Shown one piece after another: positions 16,066-24,754 of a stretch of 64,000 bases of DNA. The translations under genes were made by a program, and so were the position numbers. Every line of letters begins with the position of its first letter. Position 1 is the first letter of the stretch. This DNA is from Chloroflexota bacterium (GTDB lineage: Bacteria; Chloroflexota; Anaerolineae; Aggregatilineales; UBA2796), in the NCBI GenBank assembly GCA_021325095.1, contig JAJPHV010000112.1, positions 248,001-312,000 on the forward strand, given 5' to 3'. The notes below the pieces were generated by a model. It was not told the origin of the DNA. It worked only from the letters and a program-made list of their open reading frames with translations, and made no database searches.

Positions 16066-17112
16066 CTATTGGAGCGAAACCAGCGCGGACAGGATAACGT
16101 CTGCGGTGCGCTGCACGTCAGATTCGCTGGTGTGCTCGTCGATCCACAGGTTGATCAGGCGGTTTGCCAGTACTCCACTGCGCTGCCCGAACAGGCGACT
16201 GAGCGGCGGGTACAGGTTGGAGCCGTTCAGTGCCGCGCGTTGTAGGTGGTGCGAGAGCCAGCCCGCCAGGGCGGCTGTCGGCGCAGCGATAGTGTACCGC
16301 CAGAGCGCGTCGCCCTCACCGATGTGCGGCAGGGCCAGCGCCGACCCCGACAGCCGCGCTTGCAAGAGCCGCGCTTTGGCATTGCGGGCTTCCACACGCG
16401 CCGTCAGAGTGTGCCAGTCGGCTTCGATGCGCCGGACGTTGGCGGGCGACGGGTCGAAGGGCCGCAGCAGTGATGGCACGGCAGTCCGTAACTGCCGTGC
16501 ATAGGCTGACGCCGCAGCGGGCGGCAGTAAGTGCGCCAGGTTCTCTAGCTGAATCGGCGGCTGAGAGAGTGCGTTCACGTCCGCCTCGATGCCGGCGCGC
16601 AGTGAGTCGTCGTCGAACAGGAGCAGACCGCCGCGCCCGCCGATCATCTTGGTGGCGTCAAAGCTGATGAAGGACAGATCGCCGAGCGCCCCGGCTGGCC
16701 TGCCGCGCAGTGCCCCGCCGAAGCCCTGCACCGCGTCCTCGATGATTGGGATGCCCGGTGCAGCGGCACGGATGGCCTCCACGTCGGCGATATGCCCGAA
16801 CAGGTGTGCGACCAGCACAGCACGGGTGTTCGGCGTCAGGCAGCAGGCCACGCTTTCCGCATCCAGAACGTAACGCGCCGCGTCAACGTCGGCAAAAACG
16901 GGGGTGAACCCGGCCAGCAGGACACCCTCAAGCGCCGCGAGGCACAGCAGGTCGGGCAGGATCACCTCGCCGGGGCCATACTGCCGGGCTACCGCGCGCA
17001 GTGCCAGCCACAGCGCCGTCGTGCCACGCCCCACCCACGCCGTCTGTCGCCCGGCCAGGCCACCCTGCAACACACTGTCCTGTAGTGGAACGGTTGCGCT
17101 GCTTCTGCGCAT
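16066..17112 (-). CDS. DegT/DnrJ/EryC1/StrS-family PLP aminotransferase-like protein
   Basis: 348 residues with the type I PLP-transferase fold used for sugar aminotransferases. Seen: the cofactor-binding VGRGTTALWLALRAV near residue 27, PIIEDAVQGFGG with the Asp that contacts the pyridine ring (about residue 126), and SFDATKMIGGRGGLLLF with the Schiff-base Lys (about residue 156). It is slightly shorter than typical DegT proteins (370-400), and the N-terminus is abbreviated. Its start codon immediately follows the stop of the histidine kinase gene (TAG then ATG), so expression is coupled. Likely roles are amino-sugar or polyketide-sugar synthesis, with unknown substrate; the pairing with a sensor kinase is unusual. 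Confidence 0.82.
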   Translation of the reverse strand: MRRSSATVPLQDSVLQGGLAGRQTAWVGRGTTALWLALRAVARQYGPGEVILPDLLCLAALEGVLLAGFTPVFADVDAARYVLDAESVACCLTPNTRAVLVAHLFGHIADVEAIRAAAPGIPIIEDAVQGFGGALRGRPAGALGDLSFISFDATKMIGGRGGLLLFDDDSLRAGIEADVNALSQPPIQLENLAHLLPPAAASAYARQLRTAVPSLLRPFDPSPANVRRIEADWHTLTARVEARNAKARLLQARLSGSALALPHIGEGDALWRYTIAAPTAALAGWLSHHLQRAALNGSNLYPPLSRLFGQRSGVLANRLINLWIDEHTSESDVQRTADVILSALVSLQ

Positions 17113-19476
17113 CTAGTGACCGTGAATGGGCAGCGTAAAATAGAACGTTGAGCCGACGCCGTAAGTGCTTTCGGCCCAGATGTGCCCGCCATGCAGTTCG
17201 ATGATGCGTTTGCTGATTGCCAGCCCCAGGCCGGTGCCGGTAATGGCCGTGTTGGAGGCATCGGCGCGGTAGAACTGCTCGAACAAATGGGTCTGCTGTT
17301 CGGGTGTCATGCCGATCCCTTCGTCGGCCACGCTGATCTCGATTGCCTCGCCAGCCTGCCGGCAGCGAATCGTGATCGTCCCACCGTTCGGCGAATATTT
17401 GACAGCGTTGGACAGCAGATTGTTCATGACCTGCCCCAGGCGGAACGTATCGCCGGTGAGTACCGGGTAGTCGGCCAGGCCCTCGATCCGGATTTGATGA
17501 CGGGGCGCTGACTCACGGAACGGCACGATGGCCTGGGTGAGCAGCTCCGCAATGCGGACCGTGCTCAGTTCCAACGCCATGCTGCGCCGGGCTTCCAGCC
17601 TCGAAATGTCCAGCAGATCGTCGATAAGCTGTCCCAGTTGGGCGGACTGCTCCTTGATCAGGTTCAAGTAGCGCTGCTGGCGTTCGATGTCCAGCGAGCG
17701 GGTCAGCAGGATTTCGCTGAAGCCCCGAATGGCCGTCAGCGGCGTTCGCAGTTCATGCGCTGCTGTGGAAAGGAATTCGGTCTTGAGCCGGTTCAGTTCT
17801 TGCAGTTCCTTTTCGATCTGCTTGCGCTGGGTGATGTCTCGCACGCTACAGACGATGCCCGAGGTCACAACATCTGTGGCCTGACTGCCCAGGTTGATGA
17901 TCGGAGAGAGGGCCACGTCGGCGTTGAAGGAGGATTTGTCCCGCCGGCGGGCCACGATTTCAATGCGCTGGGGTTGGCTCGTTTCGACAGCAGCACGCAG
18001 GGCTTCGGCCAGGGTTTTCACGTAGCCCCGAGCGGCCAGCCAGAGCACCGAACGGCCAGCCATCTTGCCAGGCTCAAAGGCGAACATGTCGTTGAAGGCC
18101 GGGTTGGTCTGGTTGATGGCGCCGTCCAACCCAGTGACGACGATAGCATCGCTGCTGTTGTTCAGGATAGCTTCGACACGTTCTTTGGCACGGTTAAGCT
18201 CCCCGGTGCGTTGGGCCACGCGCTGTTCGAGCGTGAGTGCGTAACGGCGCAGTTGATCGTAAAGCTGCGCGTTTTCGAGGGCGATGGCCGCCTGATCCGC
18301 AAAGATCTGCAAACGTTCTGCGTGCAAGCTGTTGAAGAAGCTTGGCGTCTTGCTGTCCAGGTTCAGAAAACCGATAACCTGACCGCGCACGCGGATCGGC
18401 GCGCTGCTATGCGAGCGCACCCAGGCCAGTTCGGGGAAATAGATCCAACCGGCATAGAGGGCGGTGATTGGCAGCCGCAGAGATTTGAAAAGAGCCTCAC
18501 ATTCGGGCGGGTAGTTGTTCCAGTAGGCGAAACGAACCGCTTTGCCCTCGATAAGCATGATGTTGGCACTATCGTGCGGAACAACTCGCCCCACGTTCGC
18601 CAGGATACGGGCCATGACTGAATCGGGGTCGAGCGTGCTGGTCAGTGCTGCTGCCGTGTCCCGTAGGGCTTCGGACAACTCGTGCTGCTCCCGTTCGGCG
18701 GCCTCGACTTTCCTTTGTTCAGTGATGTCTCTGATAAAACTCACGTTGGCAGTGCCATCGGGCAGTTCAATACGCCCAAGCTGGACTCGAACGGGAAATG
18801 ACGAACCATCCTTGCGCAGGGCAACAACTTCAAAGGGGACGACCTGATGCGGCTCCAGGTCTTCTGTGGTGATGCGTTCCAACACCTCCTGTCGATACTC
18901 CGGTGCAACGTGCAGCATGATAGGCAGGTTAATGACTTCGGCCACTTCGTCGTAGCCAAACAGCCGGGCATAGGCGCGGTTTGCGTAAAGCCGGATGCCG
19001 TGTCGGGAAACCGAAATCGGCATCGGCAAGGTCTCAAAGAGCACGCGGAACCAGTTCTCGACGTTGCGAAGGGTCTTCTCGTGCTGGCTCGCTTCGTCGC
19101 GGGTTGCCCTGTCGCGCAGAGCGCGCTGGATGGACTCACTTAGGCCAGCCGGATCATCGCTGATCAGGCAGTCGGCTGCACCCTGCCGCATCCATTCAGT
19201 AATCTGAGGTAAGTCCAGTTGATGGGCAATGACGATCAGTGGGATGTTGAGCGCCTGTGCTCGCAGCAGCTCGATTGCCCGCGCGACAGGCAACCCAGGC
19301 ACATCGTCGTGAGCAAGAACGACGTCGATTTCCCCGGATAGGCTGCTCAGATAAGCTGCTTCACTATTCACATCATGCATTTGCGCTTCGTAGCCAGCCT
19401 GCCGCAGCGCCTGTCGGATGAGGTTCGTCTCCTCGGCCCGATCTCTGATTAGTAGCAGACGAAGGAATTTGTGCAT
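17113..19476 (-). CDS. PAS/GAF sensor histidine kinase with degenerate N-terminal receiver
   Basis: About 787 residues from ATG 19476, which has GAGG eight bases upstream; ATG 19497 in the same frame has no ribosome binding site. Order: a receiver-like domain (residues 1-115), PAS (about 140-255), GAF (about 275-420), a coiled coil (TLEQRVAQRTGELNRAKERV), a second PAS, HisKA with the phosphorylated His in FLSTAAHELRTPLTAIRGF (about residue 574) and HATPase_c with N-box NNLLSNAVKYSP and G-boxes ADEGIGM and GTGLGLAI. No membrane segment is evident, so it is a cytoplasmic sensor. In the receiver, the phospho-acceptor position (DVVLAHDDVPGL) is His and the conserved Lys is Ser. Cognate regulator unknown. 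Confidence 0.9.
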   Translation of the reverse strand: MHKFLRLLLIRDRAEETNLIRQALRQAGYEAQMHDVNSEAAYLSSLSGEIDVVLAHDDVPGLPVARAIELLRAQALNIPLIVIAHQLDLPQITEWMRQGAADCLISDDPAGLSESIQRALRDRATRDEASQHEKTLRNVENWFRVLFETLPMPISVSRHGIRLYANRAYARLFGYDEVAEVINLPIMLHVAPEYRQEVLERITTEDLEPHQVVPFEVVALRKDGSSFPVRVQLGRIELPDGTANVSFIRDITEQRKVEAAEREQHELSEALRDTAAALTSTLDPDSVMARILANVGRVVPHDSANIMLIEGKAVRFAYWNNYPPECEALFKSLRLPITALYAGWIYFPELAWVRSHSSAPIRVRGQVIGFLNLDSKTPSFFNSLHAERLQIFADQAAIALENAQLYDQLRRYALTLEQRVAQRTGELNRAKERVEAILNNSSDAIVVTGLDGAINQTNPAFNDMFAFEPGKMAGRSVLWLAARGYVKTLAEALRAAVETSQPQRIEIVARRRDKSSFNADVALSPIINLGSQATDVVTSGIVCSVRDITQRKQIEKELQELNRLKTEFLSTAAHELRTPLTAIRGFSEILLTRSLDIERQQRYLNLIKEQSAQLGQLIDDLLDISRLEARRSMALELSTVRIAELLTQAIVPFRESAPRHQIRIEGLADYPVLTGDTFRLGQVMNNLLSNAVKYSPNGGTITIRCRQAGEAIEISVADEGIGMTPEQQTHLFEQFYRADASNTAITGTGLGLAISKRIIELHGGHIWAESTYGVGSTFYFTLPIHGH

Positions 19477-20045
19477 TGGAACCTCAGTGTGTTTCATCGT
19501 TTGCTACATCGAAGTTTGCGAGATGCGTGCGGAGGCTCCAGGCCACGCTAAAGCGGCGCGAAAATGGCTTTCATGCACGCTGACTCCAGCGCCCTGTCGA
19601 GCACCTGCTGCGCCTGTTCGAGTAGGAAACGATAGGTCACGAGCGTGTTCAGGGGCATCTGATCCTGGTAACGCGACGTCAGTGCCATGCTGGGGCGATG
19701 TCCGATAGAGAGGTGATTGCTCAGGCCAATGAGATGCAGGCCCTTGCAGACAATTAGAAGTGGATTTAGTGAGAGTTCCCCCATTTCTATGAATAGCCGG
19801 CCGGGTCGCAGCGCTGGCGTGTTATACTCTTGCGCTTTGACCTAGCAAGGTGCAGCAATGGTCACGGCCCTGGCAGTTTTGCTCATCCAGCGGCTCCCTT
19901 CCGACAAGGAAGGTAACAGGGGCCGGCACTCCTACACAACGCGGATACAATATCTTAAGCCCATTCATAATTGTAGCATGAATCAGAAAATGCACAGAAA
20001 TTGCGCTACCGTCCGACCCAAGGAGGTGATTGGGGAAATCTCGAA
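19477..20045. other. Non-coding gap with a possible structured RNA
   Basis: No convincing gene is present between the kinase and the tRNA-Asp terminator. A 78-codon minus-strand frame (19548-19784) has no recognised features and is not called. On the plus strand TATACT (19823-19828) could be a -10 box. Downstream, GGCTCC (19892-19897) can pair with GGGGCC (19919-19924), and CTTCC with GGAAG (19908-19912), leaving a GTAACA bulge, so a small folded RNA may be encoded around 19840-19940. Confidence 0.3.
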
Positions 20046-20087
20046 GGTAATAAAAAAGAGTGAGAACACTAATGAAAACGTTCTCAC
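20046..20087 (-). terminator. Intrinsic terminator of tRNA-Asp
   Basis: Read on the minus strand, GTGAGAAC and GTTCTCAC form an 8-bp stem with a 12-base loop, followed by TCTTTTTTATT. It begins seven bases after the tRNA end, so it ends the tRNA transcript. Confidence 0.85.
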
Positions 20088-20093
20088 CCAGGA

Positions 20094-20166
20094 CGGGAGC
20101 GACGGGGTTCGAACCCGCGATCTTCGGCTTGACAGGCCGACGTGTTAACCGCTACACCACGCCCCC
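20094..20166 (-). tRNA. tRNA-Asp (anticodon GTC)
   Basis: Read on the minus strand: a seven-pair acceptor stem (GGGGGCG with CGCTCCC, one G-T pair), a D-arm GTGTAGCGGTTAACAC, an anticodon loop CTGTCAA giving GTC, and a T-arm with GGTTCGAACCC. The discriminator base is G, as expected for Asp. The 3' CCA is not encoded (TCC follows). Length 73. Confidence 0.95.
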
Positions 20167-20183
20167 CTAACACTTGGAGCCAA

Positions 20184-20213
20184 ATAGTACCATACCTTGC
20201 AACCAATCGTCAA
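20184..20213 (-). promoter_or_regulatory. Sigma-70-type promoter of tRNA-Asp
   Basis: On the minus strand TTGACG (20213-20208), an 18-base spacer and TACTAT (20189-20184) with an upstream TGG form a good promoter. The predicted start lies about ten bases before the mature tRNA 5' end at 20166. Confidence 0.65.
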
Positions 20214-20490
20214 TAGCGTCTTCTCACGGCCCTAGCAGGGCCATTTGCCGATCGGGAAAGCCAACGCCTTGATTTGGCGGCAATCGGCCTTAGCAAGCGA
20301 TTGAGATAGATGCACGTACCGTCGCCTCTTTGACCGTCGCATCATCTACGGTCGGAGATGTTCTTCAAACGGCTCGGCTGGTATACTGGTGGGCATTGCA
20401 CTCATCGCTGGTTGCCTTTGGCGAGGGTTTTCCGGCTATGATGGACTACCTCCTTCTTGTACAAAGGTTTCAACGAGTTCGGAGTCCAAG

Positions 20491-22302
20491 TTGGATAGCG
20501 TGAAAACCTGGCGCAAAACCTCTCAGGAACTCATGCCCGCTCACCGGCAGGTGGTGACGGATCATTACGACATTTATCCGAGCTATCCGTTAGGCGGCGG
20601 CCAGATACACATCGGATATGACGAGCTGGCGGCGCGTATCTGCGAGCAGCGAGTCGTAGTGATCGACGGCTTTGGTGGCGTGTTCTGGGAGAACCTGCGG
20701 CAAGCGCTGGACGTGCGGCTACGGCCCGAGCGCGGCGTCCGGTGGATTAACATTGCCGACGCGCTGCGCCCGGAGCCGGCGATCAATGAGCGATTAGCCC
20801 CATTCCTGGGCGGCGACGATCCGATCTTTGGCAGACGCTTCACAGGCACGTTGCGAGATTTCTTTGAGCCGGAACGGTTGCAAGCCCTGAAACCTGATCC
20901 GCAGACAGACGTGAACATCCTCTACGGCTGTGGCGCAGCGCTGGCCGGGTGGGAGGGGCTGCTGATCTACGTGGACGTGCCCAAGAATGAAATCCAGTTC
21001 CGTTCGCGGGCGGGCAGCATCACGAATCTGGGCGCGCGGCAGCCTGCCGACCCCAAAGCAATGTACAAACGCTTTTATTTCGTGGATTGGGTCGCCCTGA
21101 ACCGACACAAGGCCGCGCTCCTGCCCCGGATCGACTGGCTGGTGGACGAGCAGCGGCCCGACGAACTGGCCATGATCGCAGGCCGTGATCTGCGGGCCGC
21201 GCTGACGGCAGTAGCGCGCAGCTACGTCCGGGCGCGGCCCTGGTTTGAGCCGGGAGCGTGGGGCGGGCAGTGGATCAAAGCCAAAATCCCGGAACTGCCC
21301 CAGGACGTACCAAACTATGCCTGGTCATTCGAGCTGATCAGTCCGGAAAATGGGATCGTGTTTGAGAGCGACGGCAAGCTGCTGGAAGTCTCGTTTGACA
21401 CGCTTATGTTTCAGGAACACGAGTCGGTGCTGGGCGAGTACAGCCGCAACTTCGGCGTCGAGTTCCCGATCCGGTTCGATTTCCTGGATACGTTTGGTGG
21501 CGGCAATCTGTCGGTGCAGTGCCACCCCAGCCAGCAGTACATCCGTGAACAGTTTGGCGAGACGTTCACCCAGGATGAAACGTACTACATCCTGGACTGC
21601 GGCCCGCAGGCTGTCGTGTACCTCGGCTTCCGGCAGGGCATCGATCCGTACCGGTTCCGAACTGACCTGGAAAATAGTTTCCGGAACGGGACAGCCGTTG
21701 ACATCGAGCGCTATGTCAACACCCAGGTGGCCCACAAGCACGACCTGTTCCTGATCCCGAACGGCACGATCCACTGCTCCGGGGTGAACAACCTGGTGCT
21801 TGAAATCAGTGCCACACCGTACATTTTCACCTTCAAGATGTATGACTGGTTGCGGCTCGACCTGGACGGCAAGCCGCGCCCGATCAATATAGACCGCGCC
21901 TTCGATAACCTGCGCTTCGAGCGCCAGGGCGAGCGGGCACGGCGGGAGCTGGTCAGCATGCCCCGCATCCTGGAAGAAGGCGAGGGCTGGCGGTTGGTCC
22001 ACGTCCCCACGCACGTTGAACACTTCTACGACGTTCATCGCCTGGAATTCAGTGGCAGTGTGGCAGTCAGTACACTGGGGTCGCCGCACGTGCTCAGTCT
22101 GGTCGAGGGCGAAGAAGTGATCCTCGAACTGCCAGAGGGACGCTGCCCGCGCTTTCGCTATGCGGAGACGTTCGTTGTCCCTGCCGCGACAGGCCGCTAC
22201 CGTCTGGTGAGTCCGGCTGGCAAGCCGCTGAAGGTCGTCAAAGCCTTTCTGAAAGCGGAGTGGTTTGCGCACCCGGAGAATGCCTGGCTGGTTCAGGAAT
22301 GA
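20491..22302 (+). CDS. Class I mannose-6-phosphate isomerase-like protein
   Basis: About 603 residues. The C-terminal half holds the cupin metal site of type I phosphomannose isomerases: LSVQCHPSQQYI (His), DETYYILDCG (Glu) and FLIPNGTIHCSGVNN (His), followed by a second cupin ending with the GEEVILELPEG and FVVPAATGRYRL segments. The N-terminal third has YDELAARICEQRVVVIDGFGGVFWENL and a nucleotide-kinase-like look (ARRFT-type turns) seen in long members of this family. TTG 20491 has GGAG seven bases upstream; ATG 20533 is the alternative, and the frame upstream of these is probably non-coding. It interconverts mannose-6-P and fructose-6-P, or a related hexose-P. The ROK-kinase fragment downstream fits a former manA-kinase pair. 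Confidence 0.82.
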   Translation: MDSVKTWRKTSQELMPAHRQVVTDHYDIYPSYPLGGGQIHIGYDELAARICEQRVVVIDGFGGVFWENLRQALDVRLRPERGVRWINIADALRPEPAINERLAPFLGGDDPIFGRRFTGTLRDFFEPERLQALKPDPQTDVNILYGCGAALAGWEGLLIYVDVPKNEIQFRSRAGSITNLGARQPADPKAMYKRFYFVDWVALNRHKAALLPRIDWLVDEQRPDELAMIAGRDLRAALTAVARSYVRARPWFEPGAWGGQWIKAKIPELPQDVPNYAWSFELISPENGIVFESDGKLLEVSFDTLMFQEHESVLGEYSRNFGVEFPIRFDFLDTFGGGNLSVQCHPSQQYIREQFGETFTQDETYYILDCGPQAVVYLGFRQGIDPYRFRTDLENSFRNGTAVDIERYVNTQVAHKHDLFLIPNGTIHCSGVNNLVLEISATPYIFTFKMYDWLRLDLDGKPRPINIDRAFDNLRFERQGERARRELVSMPRILEEGEGWRLVHVPTHVEHFYDVHRLEFSGSVAVSTLGSPHVLSLVEGEEVILELPEGRCPRFRYAETFVVPAATGRYRLVSPAGKPLKVVKAFLKAEWFAHPENAWLVQE

Positions 22303-22438
22303 GAACCACCCGGTGGTCGGGCATTCCATAATGCGTGTCACCACGTTCCACTGACGTCTGTCAATTGCGGAAAACACAGACGGTCACTAAAGTGGCCTGT
22401 AGGGGCCGCAGCAGTAGAACCGAAGTGGAGCCGTTGTC

Positions 22439-22723
22439 ATGACAGATTGGGTGGTGGGCATTGACCTGGGCGGAACGAAGATCGAGATCGGGCTGGTCAG
22501 CCCGCAGAACCGGATCGTGGGCCGCTGCCGGATTCCCACCAACGCGCACGAGGGCCCGCACAGCGTGGTGGAAGCGGACGCCATGCTGCGGGCGGCCCAG
22601 GCGCAGCCGGAGCAGTTCCGCTCGCTGGTGGTGCGGGTGGCGGGCTACAGTGCCTACTTCGTTGAACTGGACAAAGACTTGCAGGATGAGATCATCCGGC
22701 GAACCGAGTTCGGCCAGGTGTGA
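22439..22723 (+). CDS. Chimeric mini-ORF: ROK kinase N-terminus joined to glycyl radical enzyme C-terminus
   Basis: 94 residues. Residues 1-44 are the start of a ROK-family sugar kinase: [18 protein letters not shown] is the ATP-binding phosphate-1 loop and [14 protein letters not shown] continues the family pattern. From about residue 46 the sequence switches to the extreme C-terminus of a glycyl radical enzyme: [17 protein letters not shown], the radical loop RVAGYSAYF with its Gly, and [12 protein letters not shown]. The reading frame is intact, and GGAG stands upstream of ATG 22439. It may be an in-frame deletion scar (pseudogene) or a stand-alone glycyl radical domain comparable to GrcA/YfiD. 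The rest of neither parent gene is in this window. Confidence 0.7.
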   Translation: MTDWVVGIDLGGTKIEIGLVSPQNRIVGRCRIPTNAHEGPHSVVEADAMLRAAQAQPEQFRSLVVRVAGYSAYFVELDKDLQDEIIRRTEFGQV

Positions 22724-22743
22724 TCAGCCGCCTCCGCAAGTTT

Positions 22744-22776
22744 CCGGTAAAGCGGCAACATAGGTCGCTTTACCGG
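22744..22776. terminator. Perfect 11-bp hairpin after the chimeric ORF
   Basis: CCGGTAAAGCG (22744-22754) pairs with CGCTTTACCGG (22766-22776) across an 11-base loop. There is no T-run. It lies between the convergent chimeric ORF and CHRD gene and may stabilise or end either transcript. Confidence 0.5.
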
Positions 22777-22853
22777 CGATCTCTTCACGCTCAAAGCTGA
22801 GAATCCACGATTATATCTGCCTGCGAATCCACACTTCGCGTACTAACCAACCG

Positions 22854-24698
22854 TTAGTGCGGCGGAAGCTGACCGCGCAACGCGCTCTTGGGGAAATCCG
22901 CATTATGGATGTTCACGTAATAGCCCGTTGGATTGTCGAGAATGTCCCGGATCAAGCTCGGATCGGCATCAGCGCAGGCATTCACATAACCGCGCACGTC
23001 GGGCGGCGCCAGCACGGTGACGGTTGGCCCGGCGGCTCCTTCTTCGCCCTTGTGAATGTGACCTACGGTTCCGGGCAGTGCAATATTCGTCACCGCCGCT
23101 TCGTAACAGACCTTGCCCTTATCTGGGTCCAGGTTCAAGGCGACCCATCCCCAACCCTTCGGATCGCCCGGCGGAACCTCTCCAGCCCCTTTCAGCAGAA
23201 TAGCGCCCTTCAGCCGCCCACGCACCACACCTCTTGGAAAGTCCGTCGTGCGGACATCGACCCAGTAATTGCCCGGCTTGTCTCGAATATCCTGGATCAA
23301 AGCCGGATCAGCTTCCACGCAGCCATCAACTGTTCCCTGTGTGGGCGCGGTCAGCGCCACAACCGTTTGCCCACCGCTCCGGTAAATCTCCGCGCTGGTG
23401 GCGGGCAATTTGATACCTCTGATGTGCATGGCATAGCAGATTTGTTTCTTGTCAGTATCCAGCATGAATAAAGCCGATCCCCAGGGCGTCGGCGCACCCG
23501 CCGGCCCTCTGACCGTCGCCACGAGCGTCGTCGCCACCGTGCAGCCCGTACTGTTCAAGATAACCGGCGGCGGGCCTGCTGGGGCTTCCGCAGTTTCCGC
23601 GGCGGAAGCCGGCGCATTTTGCTGGGCAGCGGCTGTTTGCGCCACCGCGCCAACGGTCAGCGCAGGCGGGCATAATGCCAGAGAAGTCACCTTCGGGAAC
23701 TGGCCCCGCAGGGCACTCTTTGGAAAGTCCGCATTATGGACATTGATGTAGTAGCCGGAGGGGTCGTCCATCAGGCTTTTCAGGAGGGCCGGGTCTGCAT
23801 CCGCGCAGGCGTTCGCGTATCCGCGCAAATTTGGCGGCGCCAGGACGATGGCGGCTGGGCCAGCGGTGCCGGGCTTACCGGTGTGGATATGGGTAACTGT
23901 GCCGGGTAGTGTAACGTTCGATACGTTCACTTCATAACAGACTTTGCCTTTGTCTCCATCAAAAGCGAAAGTGGCTGCCCCCCAGCCTTTCGGATCGCCA
24001 GGTGGCACTTCCTCGGCTCCCTTGAGCAGGATTGCCCCTTTCATCCAACCTCGGATCGCGCCTGTCGGATAGTCGGCATTGTGGATGTTGACCCAGAAGT
24101 AACCCGGACGGTCAAGGATTTCCTTCATCAAGCCAGGATCTGCCGGGACGCAACTATCAGCCGTTGCCTGTGTGGGCGCTGGCAGGAGCATAGCAACCTG
24201 CCCGCCGCTCCGGTGAATGTGCATCGCTGTCGCGGGGAGCTTGATGCCGCCCACGTGCAAGGCATAGCAAATCTGGTTTTTATCCATATCGAACACAAAA
24301 ACGATGGTTCCCCAACCTTTGACCGGGCGGCCTGGCCCCGCCGATACACCCAGGAGCGTTACCATCAACGTGCAGCCCGGTGTGGTCAAAATGGCAGGGG
24401 CCGGATTTGTAGCTGGCTCCGCCGCCGTCGGTTCCACGACATTCTGTTGTGCCGCTATCGCGTTTTCCGCCCCTGAGCCTCTGGTCAAGGCTGGCGGACA
24501 CGACACAGCGTTCGTCACGGGTTCCGCAGCGGGAGAGGTTGCGGCAGCGGTAGCGATTGCGGTTGGGCTGGCCTGTCCGGCTATTCCTGTATGATTGCCG
24601 AGCGCAAGAATCGCGCCGATCAACACGACAGCACTGAGTTTGATAAACTGTAAACTGGACGGTTTATTTGGTTTGTGGGCAGCCTGTTCAACGCTCAT
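22854..24698 (-). CDS. Secreted protein with four tandem CHRD domains
   Basis: About 614 residues from ATG 24698, which has GGGAGA seven bases upstream; ATG 24713 is a weaker alternative. A signal or anchor segment (FIKLSAVVLIGAILALG) is followed by an Ala/Thr-rich linker. Four CHRD (chordin-like) domains follow as two copies of a two-domain unit: each contains CYA/CYE-type strands (KNQICYALHVGGI, KGKVCYEVNVSNV, KKQICYAMHIRGI, KGKVCYEAAVTNI), a HIH turn (HIHRSGG, HIHTGKP, degenerate EIYRSGG, HIHKGEE) and a closing NIHNADFP-type motif. CHRD proteins are extracellular with poorly known ligands. The unit duplication is visible in near-identical 'EVPPGDPKGWG' segments. It lies 42 bases downstream of the kinase gene's 3' end. 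Confidence 0.88.
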   Translation of the reverse strand: MSVEQAAHKPNKPSSLQFIKLSAVVLIGAILALGNHTGIAGQASPTAIATAAATSPAAEPVTNAVSCPPALTRGSGAENAIAAQQNVVEPTAAEPATNPAPAILTTPGCTLMVTLLGVSAGPGRPVKGWGTIVFVFDMDKNQICYALHVGGIKLPATAMHIHRSGGQVAMLLPAPTQATADSCVPADPGLMKEILDRPGYFWVNIHNADYPTGAIRGWMKGAILLKGAEEVPPGDPKGWGAATFAFDGDKGKVCYEVNVSNVTLPGTVTHIHTGKPGTAGPAAIVLAPPNLRGYANACADADPALLKSLMDDPSGYYINVHNADFPKSALRGQFPKVTSLALCPPALTVGAVAQTAAAQQNAPASAAETAEAPAGPPPVILNSTGCTVATTLVATVRGPAGAPTPWGSALFMLDTDKKQICYAMHIRGIKLPATSAEIYRSGGQTVVALTAPTQGTVDGCVEADPALIQDIRDKPGNYWVDVRTTDFPRGVVRGRLKGAILLKGAGEVPPGDPKGWGWVALNLDPDKGKVCYEAAVTNIALPGTVGHIHKGEEGAAGPTVTVLAPPDVRGYVNACADADPSLIRDILDNPTGYYVNIHNADFPKSALRGQLPPH

Positions 24699-24754
24699 CT
24701 TGATGTCTCCCATACCTCTATGTACGCCACGAAAAATCCATCTGGCTCAACTTA

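Noticed and set aside
19548-19784. 78-codon minus-strand ORF
   Set aside because: No motif, no ribosome binding site and ordinary composition; not enough to call a gene.
19855-19960. Possible signal recognition particle RNA on the minus strand
   Set aside because: The GGAAGGGAGC text looks like the SRP helix 8 motif, but the GGAA lies in a stem rather than a tetraloop and the rest does not fit.
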